From contig CAVVPD010000007.1 of NCBI GenBank assembly GCA_963750045.1, positions 62,001 through 126,000 on the forward strand: a stretch of DNA of 64,000 nucleotides, in the 5' to 3' direction. The position numbers and the translations under genes were made by a program. Within the stretch, counting starts at the first letter, position 1, and the number at the start of each line of letters is the position of its first letter. The DNA is from DASUAS01 sp963750045. GTDB lineage: Bacteria > Actinomycetota > Acidimicrobiia > IMCC26256 > DASPTH01. Shown in pieces: positions 46,801-54,793 of this stretch. The notes below the pieces were generated by a model. It saw nothing but the letters and a program-made list of their open reading frames with translations, was not told the origin of the DNA and did not search any database.

Positions 46801-47462
46801 GCAGCCTCGCGCTGCTGCTCCCCCACGGCTTCGAGGGTCAGGGCCCGGAGCACTCGAGCGCGCGCATCGAGCGCTACCTCACGCTCTCCGCCGAGGCGAA
46901 CCTGCGGGTCGTCTACCCGACGACGGCCGCGCAGTACTTCCACGTGTTGCGCCGCCAGGCCGTCGCAGCCGCGAAGGTGCCGCTGGTGTGCTTCACGCCC
47001 AAGCGCTACCTGCGCATGCCGCACACGCGTTCGCCGCTCGCCGCGCTCACCGACGGCGGGTTCGAGCTCGTGCTCGACGACCGCAGGGCCCCCGACACCG
47101 TCCGCCGGGTGATCCTGTGCGCCGGAAAGATCGCCCACGAGCTGATGGACGAACGCGATTCCCGCGACGCACCGGCCGCGGTCGTGCGGGTCGAGCAGCT
47201 GTTCCCGTGGCCCGAAGCGGAGCTGTTCGCCATCCTCGACCGGTACCCGGATGCCAAGCAGGTGTGGTGGGTGCAGGAGGAGCCGGAGAACATGGGCGCC
47301 TGGTCGTACGTGCACAGCCGGCTGCACCGGGTGCTCCGCGAGCGGGCGAAGCTGAAGCACGTCGCGCGCGCTCCGAGTGCGAGCCCGGCGAGCGGCAGCT
47401 CCAAGGTGCACGACGCCGAGCAGCACGCGGTACTGGCCGCAGCGTTCAACAAGCTCGACTGA
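43838..47462 (+). CDS. kgd: multifunctional 2-oxoglutarate decarboxylase/dehydrogenase Kgd, frame broken near 45351-45354
   Basis: About 1,208 residues, the fused actinobacterial E2o-E1o-like enzyme that feeds 2-oxoglutarate to the TCA cycle. Order: N-terminal LGPNSGLVEELYQRYLQNP; Ala/Pro linker; acyltransferase-like domain with NTYDHRIITGAESGEF; E1 domain with GMAHRGRLNVLANV, the thiamine-diphosphate motif LHGDAAFAGQGVVAETFNLS and NNQLGF; C-terminal PKRYLRMP and VWWVQEEPENMGAW. The first frame ends after EGAET, and the second starts LVPMLDAL. A CG restored at 45351-45354 gives ETALVPMLD; an inserted G is the alternative. The GTG at 43838 is the start. Confidence 0.92.
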
Positions 47463-47470
47463 CGCTCGCG

Positions 47471-48094
47471 ATGAGCGCAGCATCCCGAGGAGCGGTGTAC
47501 GACCGGATCGGGACCGGCTATCTGGCGAACCGCCGCCCTGATCCTCACTGGGAGCGGCGCATCACCACCGCGCTGGGCCTCGTCCACAGCGTGGTCAACG
47601 TCGGCGCCGGCACCGGCTCGTACGAACCGAGAGACTGCCACGTCATCGCGGTCGAGCCCTCCGAGCTCATGCTCTCCCAACGGCGCCCGGGCGCTCCGGC
47701 GGCAGTGCGCGCCGTCGCGGAGTCACTTCCGTTCCCGGCCCGCTCGTTCGACGCCGCGCTCGCGGTTCTCACCGTCCATCACTGGCACGACACCGCGGCC
47801 GGATTGCAGGAGCTGCGCCGGGTCGCCCGGCGACAAGTCGTCGTCACGTGGGATCCACGAGAAACCGGGCAGTTCTGGCTCGTCGAGAAATACCTTCCCG
47901 AACTCCTCGCCTACGAGCACCGGCTCGATCCGTTCGACTCGCTCCAGCATGCATTGCACGTCGACACCGTCGAGCCGGCCATGACAAGACTCGCCCACGA
48001 TCTCGAGACCGGTCTCTGGCAACGCCGCCACCAGAACCTCCTCGATCTCGACGAACTGGATCTCGGATACAAGCTCGTCATCGCCAGCTCGTAG
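47471..48094 (+). CDS. class I SAM-dependent methyltransferase, apparently internally shortened
   Basis: A 207-residue methyltransferase: VYDRIGTGYLANRRPDP, SAM loop VVNVGAGTGSYEP, VIAVEPSELMLSQR, ESLPFPARSFDAALAVLTVHHW and a C-terminal LDELDLGYKLV. Homologues I recall have about 250 residues, with a VPVPHDC...GAYWRRPEAYLDP block before the VEPAMTRLAHDLE helix. Here HVDTVEPAMTRL joins directly, as if about 45 residues were lost in frame between two VEP-coding repeats. The ATG at 47471 lies 9 bases after kgd. Function may be impaired. Confidence 0.75.
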   Translation: MSAASRGAVYDRIGTGYLANRRPDPHWERRITTALGLVHSVVNVGAGTGSYEPRDCHVIAVEPSELMLSQRRPGAPAAVRAVAESLPFPARSFDAALAVLTVHHWHDTAAGLQELRRVARRQVVVTWDPRETGQFWLVEKYLPELLAYEHRLDPFDSLQHALHVDTVEPAMTRLAHDLETGLWQRRHQNLLDLDELDLGYKLVIASS

Positions 48095-48168
48095 ACGGAA
48101 CGCGCGTGCTCGTCGGAACCGCGTTGCCGCGCCGCAACTCGGGGCGAATCGAGCACCCATCCGTCGAC

Positions 48169-48215
48169 GAGATCACGCGCGCTCGATCGCGCGAACCGCG
48201 TGAGATCACGCGCGC
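48169..48215. repeat. pair of 14-base direct repeats
   Basis: GAGATCACGCGCGC occurs at 48169-48182 and again at 48202-48215, 33 bases apart, in the 143-base stretch between the methyltransferase stop (48094) and the small membrane-protein stop (48238). No gene or hairpin terminator is seen in that stretch. The repeats may be incidental. Confidence 0.45.
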
Positions 48216-48237
48216 CAGGATCAGGGTGGGGTGGGTG

Positions 48238-48414
48238 TCAGCTGGTGGGCTCCGCCTCCGGCTTGGCGGCGAAGGCGCAGGTCACGGACACCACGCCGCC
48301 GACGACCATCACGAGCTTCAACCATCCTGCTGCAGCGCTGGCGACAGCAAGAACCACGAAGAGCAGCAATGCGAAGCACGACCCGATCCGGGCGATGAGC
48401 AGTCGTCGTTCCAT
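48238..48414 (-). CDS. small hydrophobic membrane protein, 58 residues
   Basis: An ATG at 48414 opens a 58-residue frame: MERRLLIARIGSCF, a hydrophobic helix LLLFVVLAVASAAAGW, a short KLV turn, a second helix VMVVGGVVSVTCAFAA and a hydrophilic tail KPEAEPTS. Two transmembrane helices are predicted by eye. No strong ribosome-binding site is visible. It is convergent with the methyltransferase and divergent from the LapA-like gene, 181 bases away. I recognise no family. Coding is supported by the amino acid pattern only. Confidence 0.5.
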   Translation of the reverse strand: MERRLLIARIGSCFALLLFVVLAVASAAAGWLKLVMVVGGVVSVTCAFAAKPEAEPTS

Positions 48415-48595
48415 GACGGGGAAGATCGACGTTGCTGCTCAACTCCTTGACCAAAATCTGTGCCACCGGCCGGCAACGGTGCGCTGCTCGAAACGACACG
48501 CGTCCGTCTCGCACACCCCGCGTGTGACTCGGGTCCGGGCATGCTAAGCAGTCGAACATCGGAACAGCTGTGACCCGCCGGCAGAGGAGAGCGTC

Positions 48596-48865
48596 ATGCT
48601 TGAGGGTGACCCCGGGAGCTCGAGCTCCAGCACTTCGAAGAAGCTCAGCGGGGGAGCGATCGCCACGCTCGGCGGTGTCGGAGTCTTGGTCGTCTTCATC
48701 GTCCAGAACACAGAGGACGTCAACTTCGACTTCCTCTTCCTGAGCTTCACCTGGCCGCTCTGGCTGTACACCATCGTGACCGCGTTCTTCGGGGCATTGG
48801 TGTGGTTCGGGTTGGGCGTGATGCGCCGGCACCGACGACGCAAGGAACGTCGCGACAGCCGGTGA
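48596..48865 (+). CDS. LapA/DUF1049-like small membrane protein
   Basis: An 89-residue protein with two membrane helices: LSGGAIATLGGVGVLVVFIVQNTEDVNFDFLFLSF followed by WPLWLYTIVTAFFGALVWFGLG, and a basic C-terminal tail RRHRRRKERR. The VQNT-x-x-V-x-F pattern between the helices is the hallmark of lipopolysaccharide-assembly-A-domain (DUF1049) proteins. A strong AGAGGAGA lies about 8 bases upstream of the ATG at 48596. In Gram-positive bacteria the role is not established. The N-terminus is Ser-rich. Confidence 0.85.
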   Translation: MLEGDPGSSSSSTSKKLSGGAIATLGGVGVLVVFIVQNTEDVNFDFLFLSFTWPLWLYTIVTAFFGALVWFGLGVMRRHRRRKERRDSR

Positions 48866-48891
48866 CGTCGCGCCTTCGGGCGAATTCGTGG

Positions 48892-49188
48892 CTACAAGTT
48901 CTCCTCGCGCACGACGTCGAGGTTGCGAAAGACTGCCGGACCCTCACAGAGTGCCTGGATGCGTTCTGCGAACTGGCTCGTCTCCGGCAGCGCGGAGTTC
49001 CTCATCGCGTCGTCGTACGAAGGGAACTCCACGATCTGGAGGTAGCTACCCGAATGGTCCCGGTCCCTTCCGGTGATCTCGCGCGTCGGTGTCCGTTTGC
49101 CTTCGGTTGCGGCCATCCATTCGTCCATGATCTTGGTGATCTCATCGGGCCTCGACGTCTGGTACTCGATGATCTGAACAAACCTCAC
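48892..49188 (-). CDS. small dimeric alpha/beta-barrel-like protein, function unknown
   Basis: A 98-residue protein starting VRFVQIIEYQTSRPDEITKI, with later YLQIVEFPSYDDAMRNS and FAERIQALCEGPAVF. The alternating strand/helix layout resembles ferredoxin-like dimeric barrels (antibiotic-biosynthesis-monooxygenase type). The GTG at 49188, with GAGGAG six bases upstream, is preferred to the upstream extension to 49305, which has no such pattern. No catalytic residues are evident. It is transcribed after the MFS gene, 149 bases apart. Confidence 0.75.
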   Translation of the reverse strand: MRFVQIIEYQTSRPDEITKIMDEWMAATEGKRTPTREITGRDRDHSGSYLQIVEFPSYDDAMRNSALPETSQFAERIQALCEGPAVFRNLDVVREENL

Positions 49189-49337
49189 GACGGCTCCTCT
49201 CGCCACGGACACCCCAGCATCGCGGTCCGGAGCCGCCGACGCAATCGCCGAGGTGCAGTTCAGGGCGGCCCGCCGAGAACCTTCGTGAGGCCGCACCACC
49301 GGCACGACGCGGTTTGCCCCGTCAGGGCGCCCAATCG

Positions 49338-50949
49338 TCAGCCGACGTCGATCGCGGCGGTCGTGGGTGCGGCGGCGGTATCGACGGTGGCGATCGGCGC
49401 GGCCCCGTCGGTGCTCGGAACCGTCGCGTCATAGCTCGCCCGGGCCGGGAGCCACACCAGCGCGACCACCGCGCCGACGAGGGCGACACCGGCGGCGACG
49501 AGCACACCGGCGTGCATACCGTCGATGAACGCGCCGGTCGCGGCATCGGCGAGGCCCGGGATGCGCTTCCCCGCGGTGAGGGCAATGCCGAGCGACTGTT
49601 GCAGCGTCTGACTCGCCCCGCTCGGCACCGGCTTGCCCTGGAGGAAGTCGCCCACCTGGGATCCGTAGATCGAGGCCAGCACGCTGCCGATGACGGCGAC
49701 ACCGAGCGCGCCACCCACCTGGCGGGTCGTGTCGTTCACCGCCGAGCCGACGCCGGCCTTCGCGAGGGGCAGCGAACCCATGATCGACTCGGTGGCCGGC
49801 GCCATCGTCAGCGCCATGCCGCTCGCCATGAGCGTCTGACGCCACACGATGTCGGGCCAGTACGCACTCGACGCGTCGAGCGACGCCCAGGAGATGAGCC
49901 CGGCGACGACCAGCAGCAGACCGCCGCCGACCACCAGCTTGGTGCCGATCCGGTCGACGAACCGAGCGCTCATCGGGGCGAGGATCATCATGCTCGCGGC
50001 GATGGGCATGAAGCGGATCCCCGTCTCGAACGGCGTGTACCCCAGCACGAACTGGAAGTACTGCGTGAGGAGGAACGTCGCGCCGAACATGGCGAAGAAC
50101 ACCATCATGATGCCTGTGCTCGCGGCGGTGAAGCGCGGGTTCTTGAAGAACCGCACGTCGAGCATCGGGTGATCGATGTGTGCTTCCCACGCGAAGAAGG
50201 CGCCCATCACCACGATGCCGAGCGCGAACGCGGCGACGGTCGTCGAGCCGGTCCACCCTTCCTGTGGGGCCTCGATGATCCCGTAGAGCAGGGCGGAGAG
50301 CCCGATGATCGACAACACCGCGCCGAGTGGATCGAGGCGGGGCGCGGCCGGGTCCTTCGACGTCGGGATGAGGAACACGCCCGCGAGCACGCCGATCACG
50401 ACGATCGGGATGTTCACGAGGAAGATCGAACCCCAATAGAAGTGCTCGAGGAGAAAGCCCCCGGCGAGCGGACCGAGCACCCCGGCGAGGCCGGCGGTGC
50501 CCGCCCACACGCCGATCGCCTTGCCCCGCTCCTGTACGGGGAAGACGTTGGTGATGATCGACAGCGTCGCCGGCATGATGAACGCACCACCGATGCCCAT
50601 GAACGCACGCGTTCGCGATCAGCTGATCGGAGGTCGACGCGAACGCCGACGCCAGCGAGCCGAGGCCGAACAGCAGGAGCCCGATCTGCAGCGCGCCGCG
50701 CCGCCCGAACCGGTCACCGAGGCTCCCCGCCGTCAGCAGGAGACCGGCGAACACGAGCGTGTACGCGTCGACCATCCACTGCAGTTGGCTGTTGGTGGCG
50801 TCGAGGTCGCGCACGATCGTCGGGATGGCGACGTTGAGGATCGTGTTGTCGAGCACGATCACGAGCAGGCTGAAGCAGAGGACCGCGAGAATCCACCACC
50901 GGCGTTCGTGGGCGTGTTCCTGCGCGCGCACGCTGAGCGAGCTGGTCAT
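49338..50949 (-). CDS. DHA2-type MFS drug transporter, frame broken near 50601-50607
   Basis: About 537 residues, a 14-helix EmrB/QacA-type proton antiporter. Motif C-like VLDNTILNVAIPTIVRDL, LQWMVDAYTLVFAGLLL, GSLGDRFGRR (motif A) and GIGGAFIMPATLSI are present. The first frame ends at LIANA and the second resumes FMGIGGAFIMP; adding a CG at 50601-50607 gives IANACAFMGIG. The ATG at 50949 with GGAG upstream is the start. The Ala/Thr-rich tail is cytoplasmic. Substrates are unknown, and no regulator gene adjoins it. Confidence 0.88.
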
Positions 50950-51007
50950 CACGGCTCCGGTGGGCGAGCGGACGTCCCGGGAGAGGCGAACGGGACGGTG
51001 CCGGATC

Positions 51008-51904
51008 CTAACGAGCGGCCGCCACCGCGGCGAGCGCCGCCTCCACCGATGCCTCGGACGCGTTCACCAGCGGGAGCCGAACATCGGGCGTCGGGATGCG
51101 ACCCTGGGCGTGGAGCACACCCTTGAACACCGCCGGGTTGGGCTCGGCGAAGCACGCCTGTACCACGGGCAGGAGCGCCTCCGCGTGGGCCCGGCCGTCG
51201 TCGACCTTGCCCGCCAGGCCGCACTCGATCATGGCCACGAAGCGGGCAGTGCAGAGGTGGGCGGTCGCGCAGATGGCCCCGGCACCGCCCATGAACACGG
51301 TGGGGAGCAGGAACGGGTCGTCGCCTCCGAGCACGGAGAAGTCGCGCGGGGCACGGGCGAGGATCTCGAGCGTGTCGGTGTCGATCGCGCCGACGGCTTG
51401 CTTCACCCCGGCGATGTCGGGATGGTCGGCGAGCTCCAGCATGCCGGCCGGGCCCAGGTTGCGGCCGGTGCGGATCGGGATGTTGTAGACGACGACCGGG
51501 ACCGGGCTGGCGGCCGCCACCGCCCGGAAGTGGGCGACGATGCCGGCCTCGGAGGGCCGAACGTAGTACGGCACCACGATGAGAGTGGCGGCGAGAGCGC
51601 GGGTGCCCGCGAGCGCCTCGACCGCGGCGATGGTCTTGGCGGTGCTGTTGGTGCCGGCGCCGACCACCAGCTGGGCCGAGTGTTCGGCGCAGACCCGGGC
51701 GCAGGCGTCGATCACGGCCCGCTGCTCGGCCGCGTCGAGCGCCGACGACTCGCCGGTGGTGCCGAGGGCGACGATGCCGGCGCACCCGTCGTCGAGGTAC
51801 TCGTGACCGAGGCGCTCGACCGCGTCGAGCGCGACGGAGCCGTCGGCTGCGAACGGGGTGATGAGGGGGACGTAGACGCCCTCGAGCAGACGGCCTGCAG
51901 TCAC
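51008..51904 (-). CDS. dapA: 4-hydroxy-tetrahydrodipicolinate synthase (DapA) family
   Basis: A 298-residue class I aldolase that condenses pyruvate with aspartate semialdehyde in lysine and cell-wall synthesis. YVPLITPF, the TTGES hydroxyl motif, VVPYYVRP, YNIPIRTG (catalytic tyrosine) and IAGVKQA (Schiff-base lysine) are all present. The GTG at 51904 overlaps the stop of the upstream uracil-DNA glycosylase gene (GTGA, 51901-51904). As the usual dapB/asd neighbours are absent, another aldolase of the same family cannot be excluded. Confidence 0.85.
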   Translation of the reverse strand: MTAGRLLEGVYVPLITPFAADGSVALDAVERLGHEYLDDGCAGIVALGTTGESSALDAAEQRAVIDACARVCAEHSAQLVVGAGTNSTAKTIAAVEALAGTRALAATLIVVPYYVRPSEAGIVAHFRAVAAASPVPVVVYNIPIRTGRNLGPAGMLELADHPDIAGVKQAVGAIDTDTLEILARAPRDFSVLGGDDPFLLPTVFMGGAGAICATAHLCTARFVAMIECGLAGKVDDGRAHAEALLPVVQACFAEPNPAVFKGVLHAQGRIPTPDVRLPLVNASEASVEAALAAVAAAR

Positions 51905-52611
51905 GGCCGCGAGGGTACCGCGCCGGCGAGCGCACGGGCCCGGAGAAACACGTCGTCGAGCATCGCCTCGGTGAGGCGACCGGTGAACGTGTTCTGCTGG
52001 CTCGGGTGGTAGCACCCCAGCACCACGGCCCGGTCGGTGGTCACCTCGACGCCGTGGCCGAACTTCGGGCGGGGTGTGGGCAGTGGGGATCCGCCCGCGG
52101 CGAGCACCCGGGCCATCGCCTGGTAGGCGAAGCCGCCGAGCACCACGATCACCCGGACCTCGGCCAGAGTGGCGAGCTCCCGCTCGAGATAGGGCAGGCA
52201 GCGGTCGCGCTCGGCGGGCGTCGGCTTGTTCGCCGGTGGGGCGCAGCGCACCGCCGCCGTGACGTAGGCGTCATGCAGCTCCAGGCCGTCGCCGGCGGCG
52301 GTCGAGGTCGGCCGGTTGGCGAAGCCGACCCGGAACATGGCCGCGAACAACCAGTCGCCGGAGCGATCGCCCGTGAAGACCCGGCCGGTGCGGTTGGCGC
52401 CGTGGGCGGCGGGCGCCAGGCCCGCGACCAGCACCCGGGCCCGCGGGTCGCCGAACCCGGGAACCGGGCGGCCCCAGTACGTGTCCGAGCGGAACGACGC
52501 CCGCTTCTCCTGCGCCACCTGCTCGCGCCACTCGACCAGGCGAGGGCACGCCCGGCACTCGACGATCTCGGCACTGAGCGACCGGAGCGCGGCAACGGCG
52601 TCACGTGGCAC
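51901..52611 (-). CDS. udgB: type 5 uracil-DNA glycosylase (UdgB family)
   Basis: A 236-residue family 5 glycosylase that removes uracil and other deaminated bases. CRACPRLVEWRE starts an iron-sulfur cluster region (with later cysteines in CAPPANKPTP and CLPYLE). Motif 1 is VAGLAPAAHGANRTGRVFTGD, motif 2 GCYHPSQQNTFTGRLT. The GTG at 52611 is the start. It is coupled to dapA downstream, an unrelated function, and lies 30 bases from the divergent lipid kinase gene. Confidence 0.92.
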   Translation of the reverse strand: MPRDAVAALRSLSAEIVECRACPRLVEWREQVAQEKRASFRSDTYWGRPVPGFGDPRARVLVAGLAPAAHGANRTGRVFTGDRSGDWLFAAMFRVGFANRPTSTAAGDGLELHDAYVTAAVRCAPPANKPTPAERDRCLPYLERELATLAEVRVIVVLGGFAYQAMARVLAAGGSPLPTPRPKFGHGVEVTTDRAVVLGCYHPSQQNTFTGRLTEAMLDDVFLRARALAGAVPSRP

Positions 52612-52641
52612 CGGCCGATGCTACGGGTAGGGTTCGCCGCC

Positions 52642-53580
52642 GTGCGGGTGCTCCTCCTGGTGAATCCGGCCGCGTCGTCGGTCACCACCCGGGCACGGGT
52701 GGCAGTCGAGCGCATCCTGGCGGCCGCGGTCCCGATCGACGTCGTGGAGACGACCCGCCGGGGTCACGCCACCGAGTTGGCACGCGACGCGGTCGCCGCG
52801 GGCTACGACGTCGTCGCGGTGCTCGCGGGCGACGGCACCCTCAACGAGGCCGCCGATGGCCTGGCCGGTTCCCAGACGGCGCTCGCACCGCTCCCCGGCG
52901 GTTCCACCAACGTGTTCGCCCGCACACTCGGGATCGCCTACGACCCCGCCGACGCCACCGCTCGCCTGATCGACTCGCTCGGGCGCGGATCGTCCCTCCG
53001 CGTGGGCCTCGGTGCGGCGACGGGCCCCGACAGCGCGCCCCGCCGCTTCCTCTTCCATCTCGGCCTCGGCTTCGACGCAGCGATCATCCGGCGCATGGAG
53101 GCGCGCTCGTACCTCAAGCGGCACTTCGCCCATCCGGCGTTCGCGGTGGCGACGGTCGCGACCTGGCTGCGCCACTACGACCGCGGGTTGAGCATCCGGC
53201 TCGCGGTCACCGCCGAGGGCGGCGGCGACATCGTCGCCGCGGGTCCCTATGCGGTGATCTCGAACTCGGATCCCTACACCTACGTGGGTCGCCGACGCAT
53301 GACGATCGCCCCGGGGGCGTCGCTCTCACGACCCCTCGCCGTCACCGTGCTCGCCACCTTGCGGGCGCCCCTCGTGGTGCGGGCGGCGGCCTCGGGCGTG
53401 GGCAAGGCCCGGTTCGTCGCCACCTCGCCCGAGATCGTGCAGATCGCCGACGCGGTCCGGGTGACCGTGACCGGCGACGGCCCGGTCCCATGGCAAGTCG
53501 ACGGCGACTACCTCGGCGAGATCGACCGGCTCGACGTCACCTACGAGCCCGATGCCCTCACTCTCGTCATCCCCACCTGA
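52642..53580 (+). CDS. diacylglycerol/sphingosine kinase-like lipid kinase
   Basis: A 312-residue DAGK catalytic-domain protein (YegS/DgkB-like). LLLVNPAASS at the start, AGDGTLNEAADGL (GGDGTxNE with the first Gly replaced by Ala) and PLPGGSTNVFARTLG for ATP and substrate binding, and a C-terminal VDGDYLGE are present. The GTG at 52642 with GGGTAGGG ten bases upstream is preferred over the ATG at 52618. It probably phosphorylates a membrane lipid on the cytosolic face. It is convergent with the glycerophosphodiesterase gene. Confidence 0.88.
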   Translation: MRVLLLVNPAASSVTTRARVAVERILAAAVPIDVVETTRRGHATELARDAVAAGYDVVAVLAGDGTLNEAADGLAGSQTALAPLPGGSTNVFARTLGIAYDPADATARLIDSLGRGSSLRVGLGAATGPDSAPRRFLFHLGLGFDAAIIRRMEARSYLKRHFAHPAFAVATVATWLRHYDRGLSIRLAVTAEGGGDIVAAGPYAVISNSDPYTYVGRRRMTIAPGASLSRPLAVTVLATLRAPLVVRAAASGVGKARFVATSPEIVQIADAVRVTVTGDGPVPWQVDGDYLGEIDRLDVTYEPDALTLVIPT

Positions 53581-53614
53581 TCCCGCCCACATCGTGCCGG
53601 CGCCTGCTCGTAGG

Positions 53615-54328
53615 TCAGCGTGACGCGGCCCTGACGCCGAAACGGTAGAGGGAGGCGTCGTCGGTGATCACGCCGTCGACGCCCGCGGCCTCGAAATGGC
53701 GGAGCTCGTCCGGGTCGTTGACGGTCCACACGTTGATCCGCAACCCCCCTTCCCGGGCCCGCGCCATCAGGGCCCCCAAGACCGTCCCGGCCAGGGACCA
53801 GACGACCGGGTGGAGCGCGGCGTGACCATGAGCCTCGGCCGTCAGGAGCGCCTCCAGCGGGTCGAGATCCCGGGCCACGAGCGCCGTGGGCACCTCCGGG
53901 GCCAGCACGCGCATCCGGTCGATCGTCGCCAGGTTCCGGGAGGAGACCACCACGTCGTCGGCTCCCCCTCGCCCGGCGAGCAGCTCCGCCAGCAACTCGA
54001 CGGCCCGGTCGTCGGGATCCCAGTCGAGGTCGCCGGGCAGGTTCTTCACCTCGACGTTCACCAGGTCACCCGGGCAGGCGTCCAGCACCGACGCCAGGGT
54101 GGGAACTTCGGGCAACGCGGCCCGGATGTCGGCCCACGAGAGGTCGCACAGGACCCCGGCGGGCGAGCCGGCGTCGTGGCGGACCACCAATTCGTCGTCG
54201 GCGCTGCGGTGGACGTCGAGCTCCACGCCGTCGGCTCCCATCTCGATCGCCCGGCGCATGGCGGCGATGGTGTTCTCGGGAGCGAGTCGGTTGGCACCCC
54301 GGTGGGCGAGGACGAGCACGCGCGCCAC
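53615..54328 (-). CDS. glycerophosphodiester phosphodiesterase
   Basis: A 237-residue GDPD-family TIM barrel. LAHRGANRLAPENT (catalytic His/Arg), ADGVELDVHRSADDELVVRHD (metal Glu/Asp and second His) and VNVEVKNLPGD are conserved. It hydrolyses glycerophosphodiesters to sn-glycerol 3-phosphate. No signal peptide is seen, so it is probably cytosolic. The GTG at 54328 is chosen because the upstream extension to 54406 shows no family match. The gap to the divergent whiB is 141 bases and must hold both promoters. Confidence 0.92.
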   Translation of the reverse strand: MARVLVLAHRGANRLAPENTIAAMRRAIEMGADGVELDVHRSADDELVVRHDAGSPAGVLCDLSWADIRAALPEVPTLASVLDACPGDLVNVEVKNLPGDLDWDPDDRAVELLAELLAGRGGADDVVVSSRNLATIDRMRVLAPEVPTALVARDLDPLEALLTAEAHGHAALHPVVWSLAGTVLGALMARAREGGLRINVWTVNDPDELRHFEAAGVDGVITDDASLYRFGVRAASR

Positions 54329-54469
54329 GATGCCACGCGGGCGCGCGAACCGAGCGGAAGGCGAGAAATTCCTGGTCAGCCCCTTGCGCCGACACTCCGC
54401 CGTCAATAGTCTCGTTTCGGGAGCGCCTCGAGGTTCGCCCGGGGACGCCTGTCAACGAGATCACCCGAC

Positions 54470-54793
54470 ATGACCGGAGCCTTCGACCGGAGGAATGTGT
54501 TGGCACTGACCTGGGTACGTACGCACGATTGGGATGTCAGCGCGTGGCGTACGCGTTCGGCCTGCCTCGATTCCGACCCCGACGTCTTCTTCCCGATCGG
54601 CAGCAGCGGCCCCGCGCTCGAGCAGATCGAGACGGCACGCCGGATCTGCACCGCCTGCGCGGTGAGCGACGAATGCCTCGAGTTCGCCCTGGCGACCAAC
54701 CAGGAGGCGGGCATCTGGGGTGGCAGCACCGAAGAGGAGCGCCGCAAGCTGCGCAAGGCCTGGCTGGCCAAGCAGCGCATGGTCGCCAGCTAG
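54470..54793 (+). CDS. whiB: WhiB-family iron-sulfur transcription factor
   Basis: A 107-residue WhiB-like protein. Its four cluster cysteines are in SACLDSD, RICTACA and DECLEF (C-x-x-C and C-x-5-C spacing); GIWGGSTEEERRKLRK is the conserved beta-turn and basic DNA-binding tail. The start is uncertain: the ATG at 54470 has no good ribosome-binding site, whereas GGAGG at 54489-54493 would serve GTG 54497 or TTG 54500 (98-97 residues). It is convergent with a PdtaS-like kinase, the same pair as whiB1/Rv3220c in Mycobacterium tuberculosis, so a WhiB1-type essential regulator is likely. Confidence 0.9.
   Translation: MTGAFDRRNVLALTWVRTHDWDVSAWRTRSACLDSDPDVFFPIGSSGPALEQIETARRICTACAVSDECLEFALATNQEAGIWGGSTEEERRKLRKAWLAKQRMVAS

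Noticed and set aside
48169..48215. CRISPR or tandem-repeat array
   Set aside because: Only two copies of a 14-base repeat; no further units, leader or cas genes.
49314..50837. Plus-strand open frame of about 500 codons opposite the MFS gene
   Set aside because: His/Arg/Glu/Asp-rich antisense shadow. The minus strand carries clear transporter helices and motifs.
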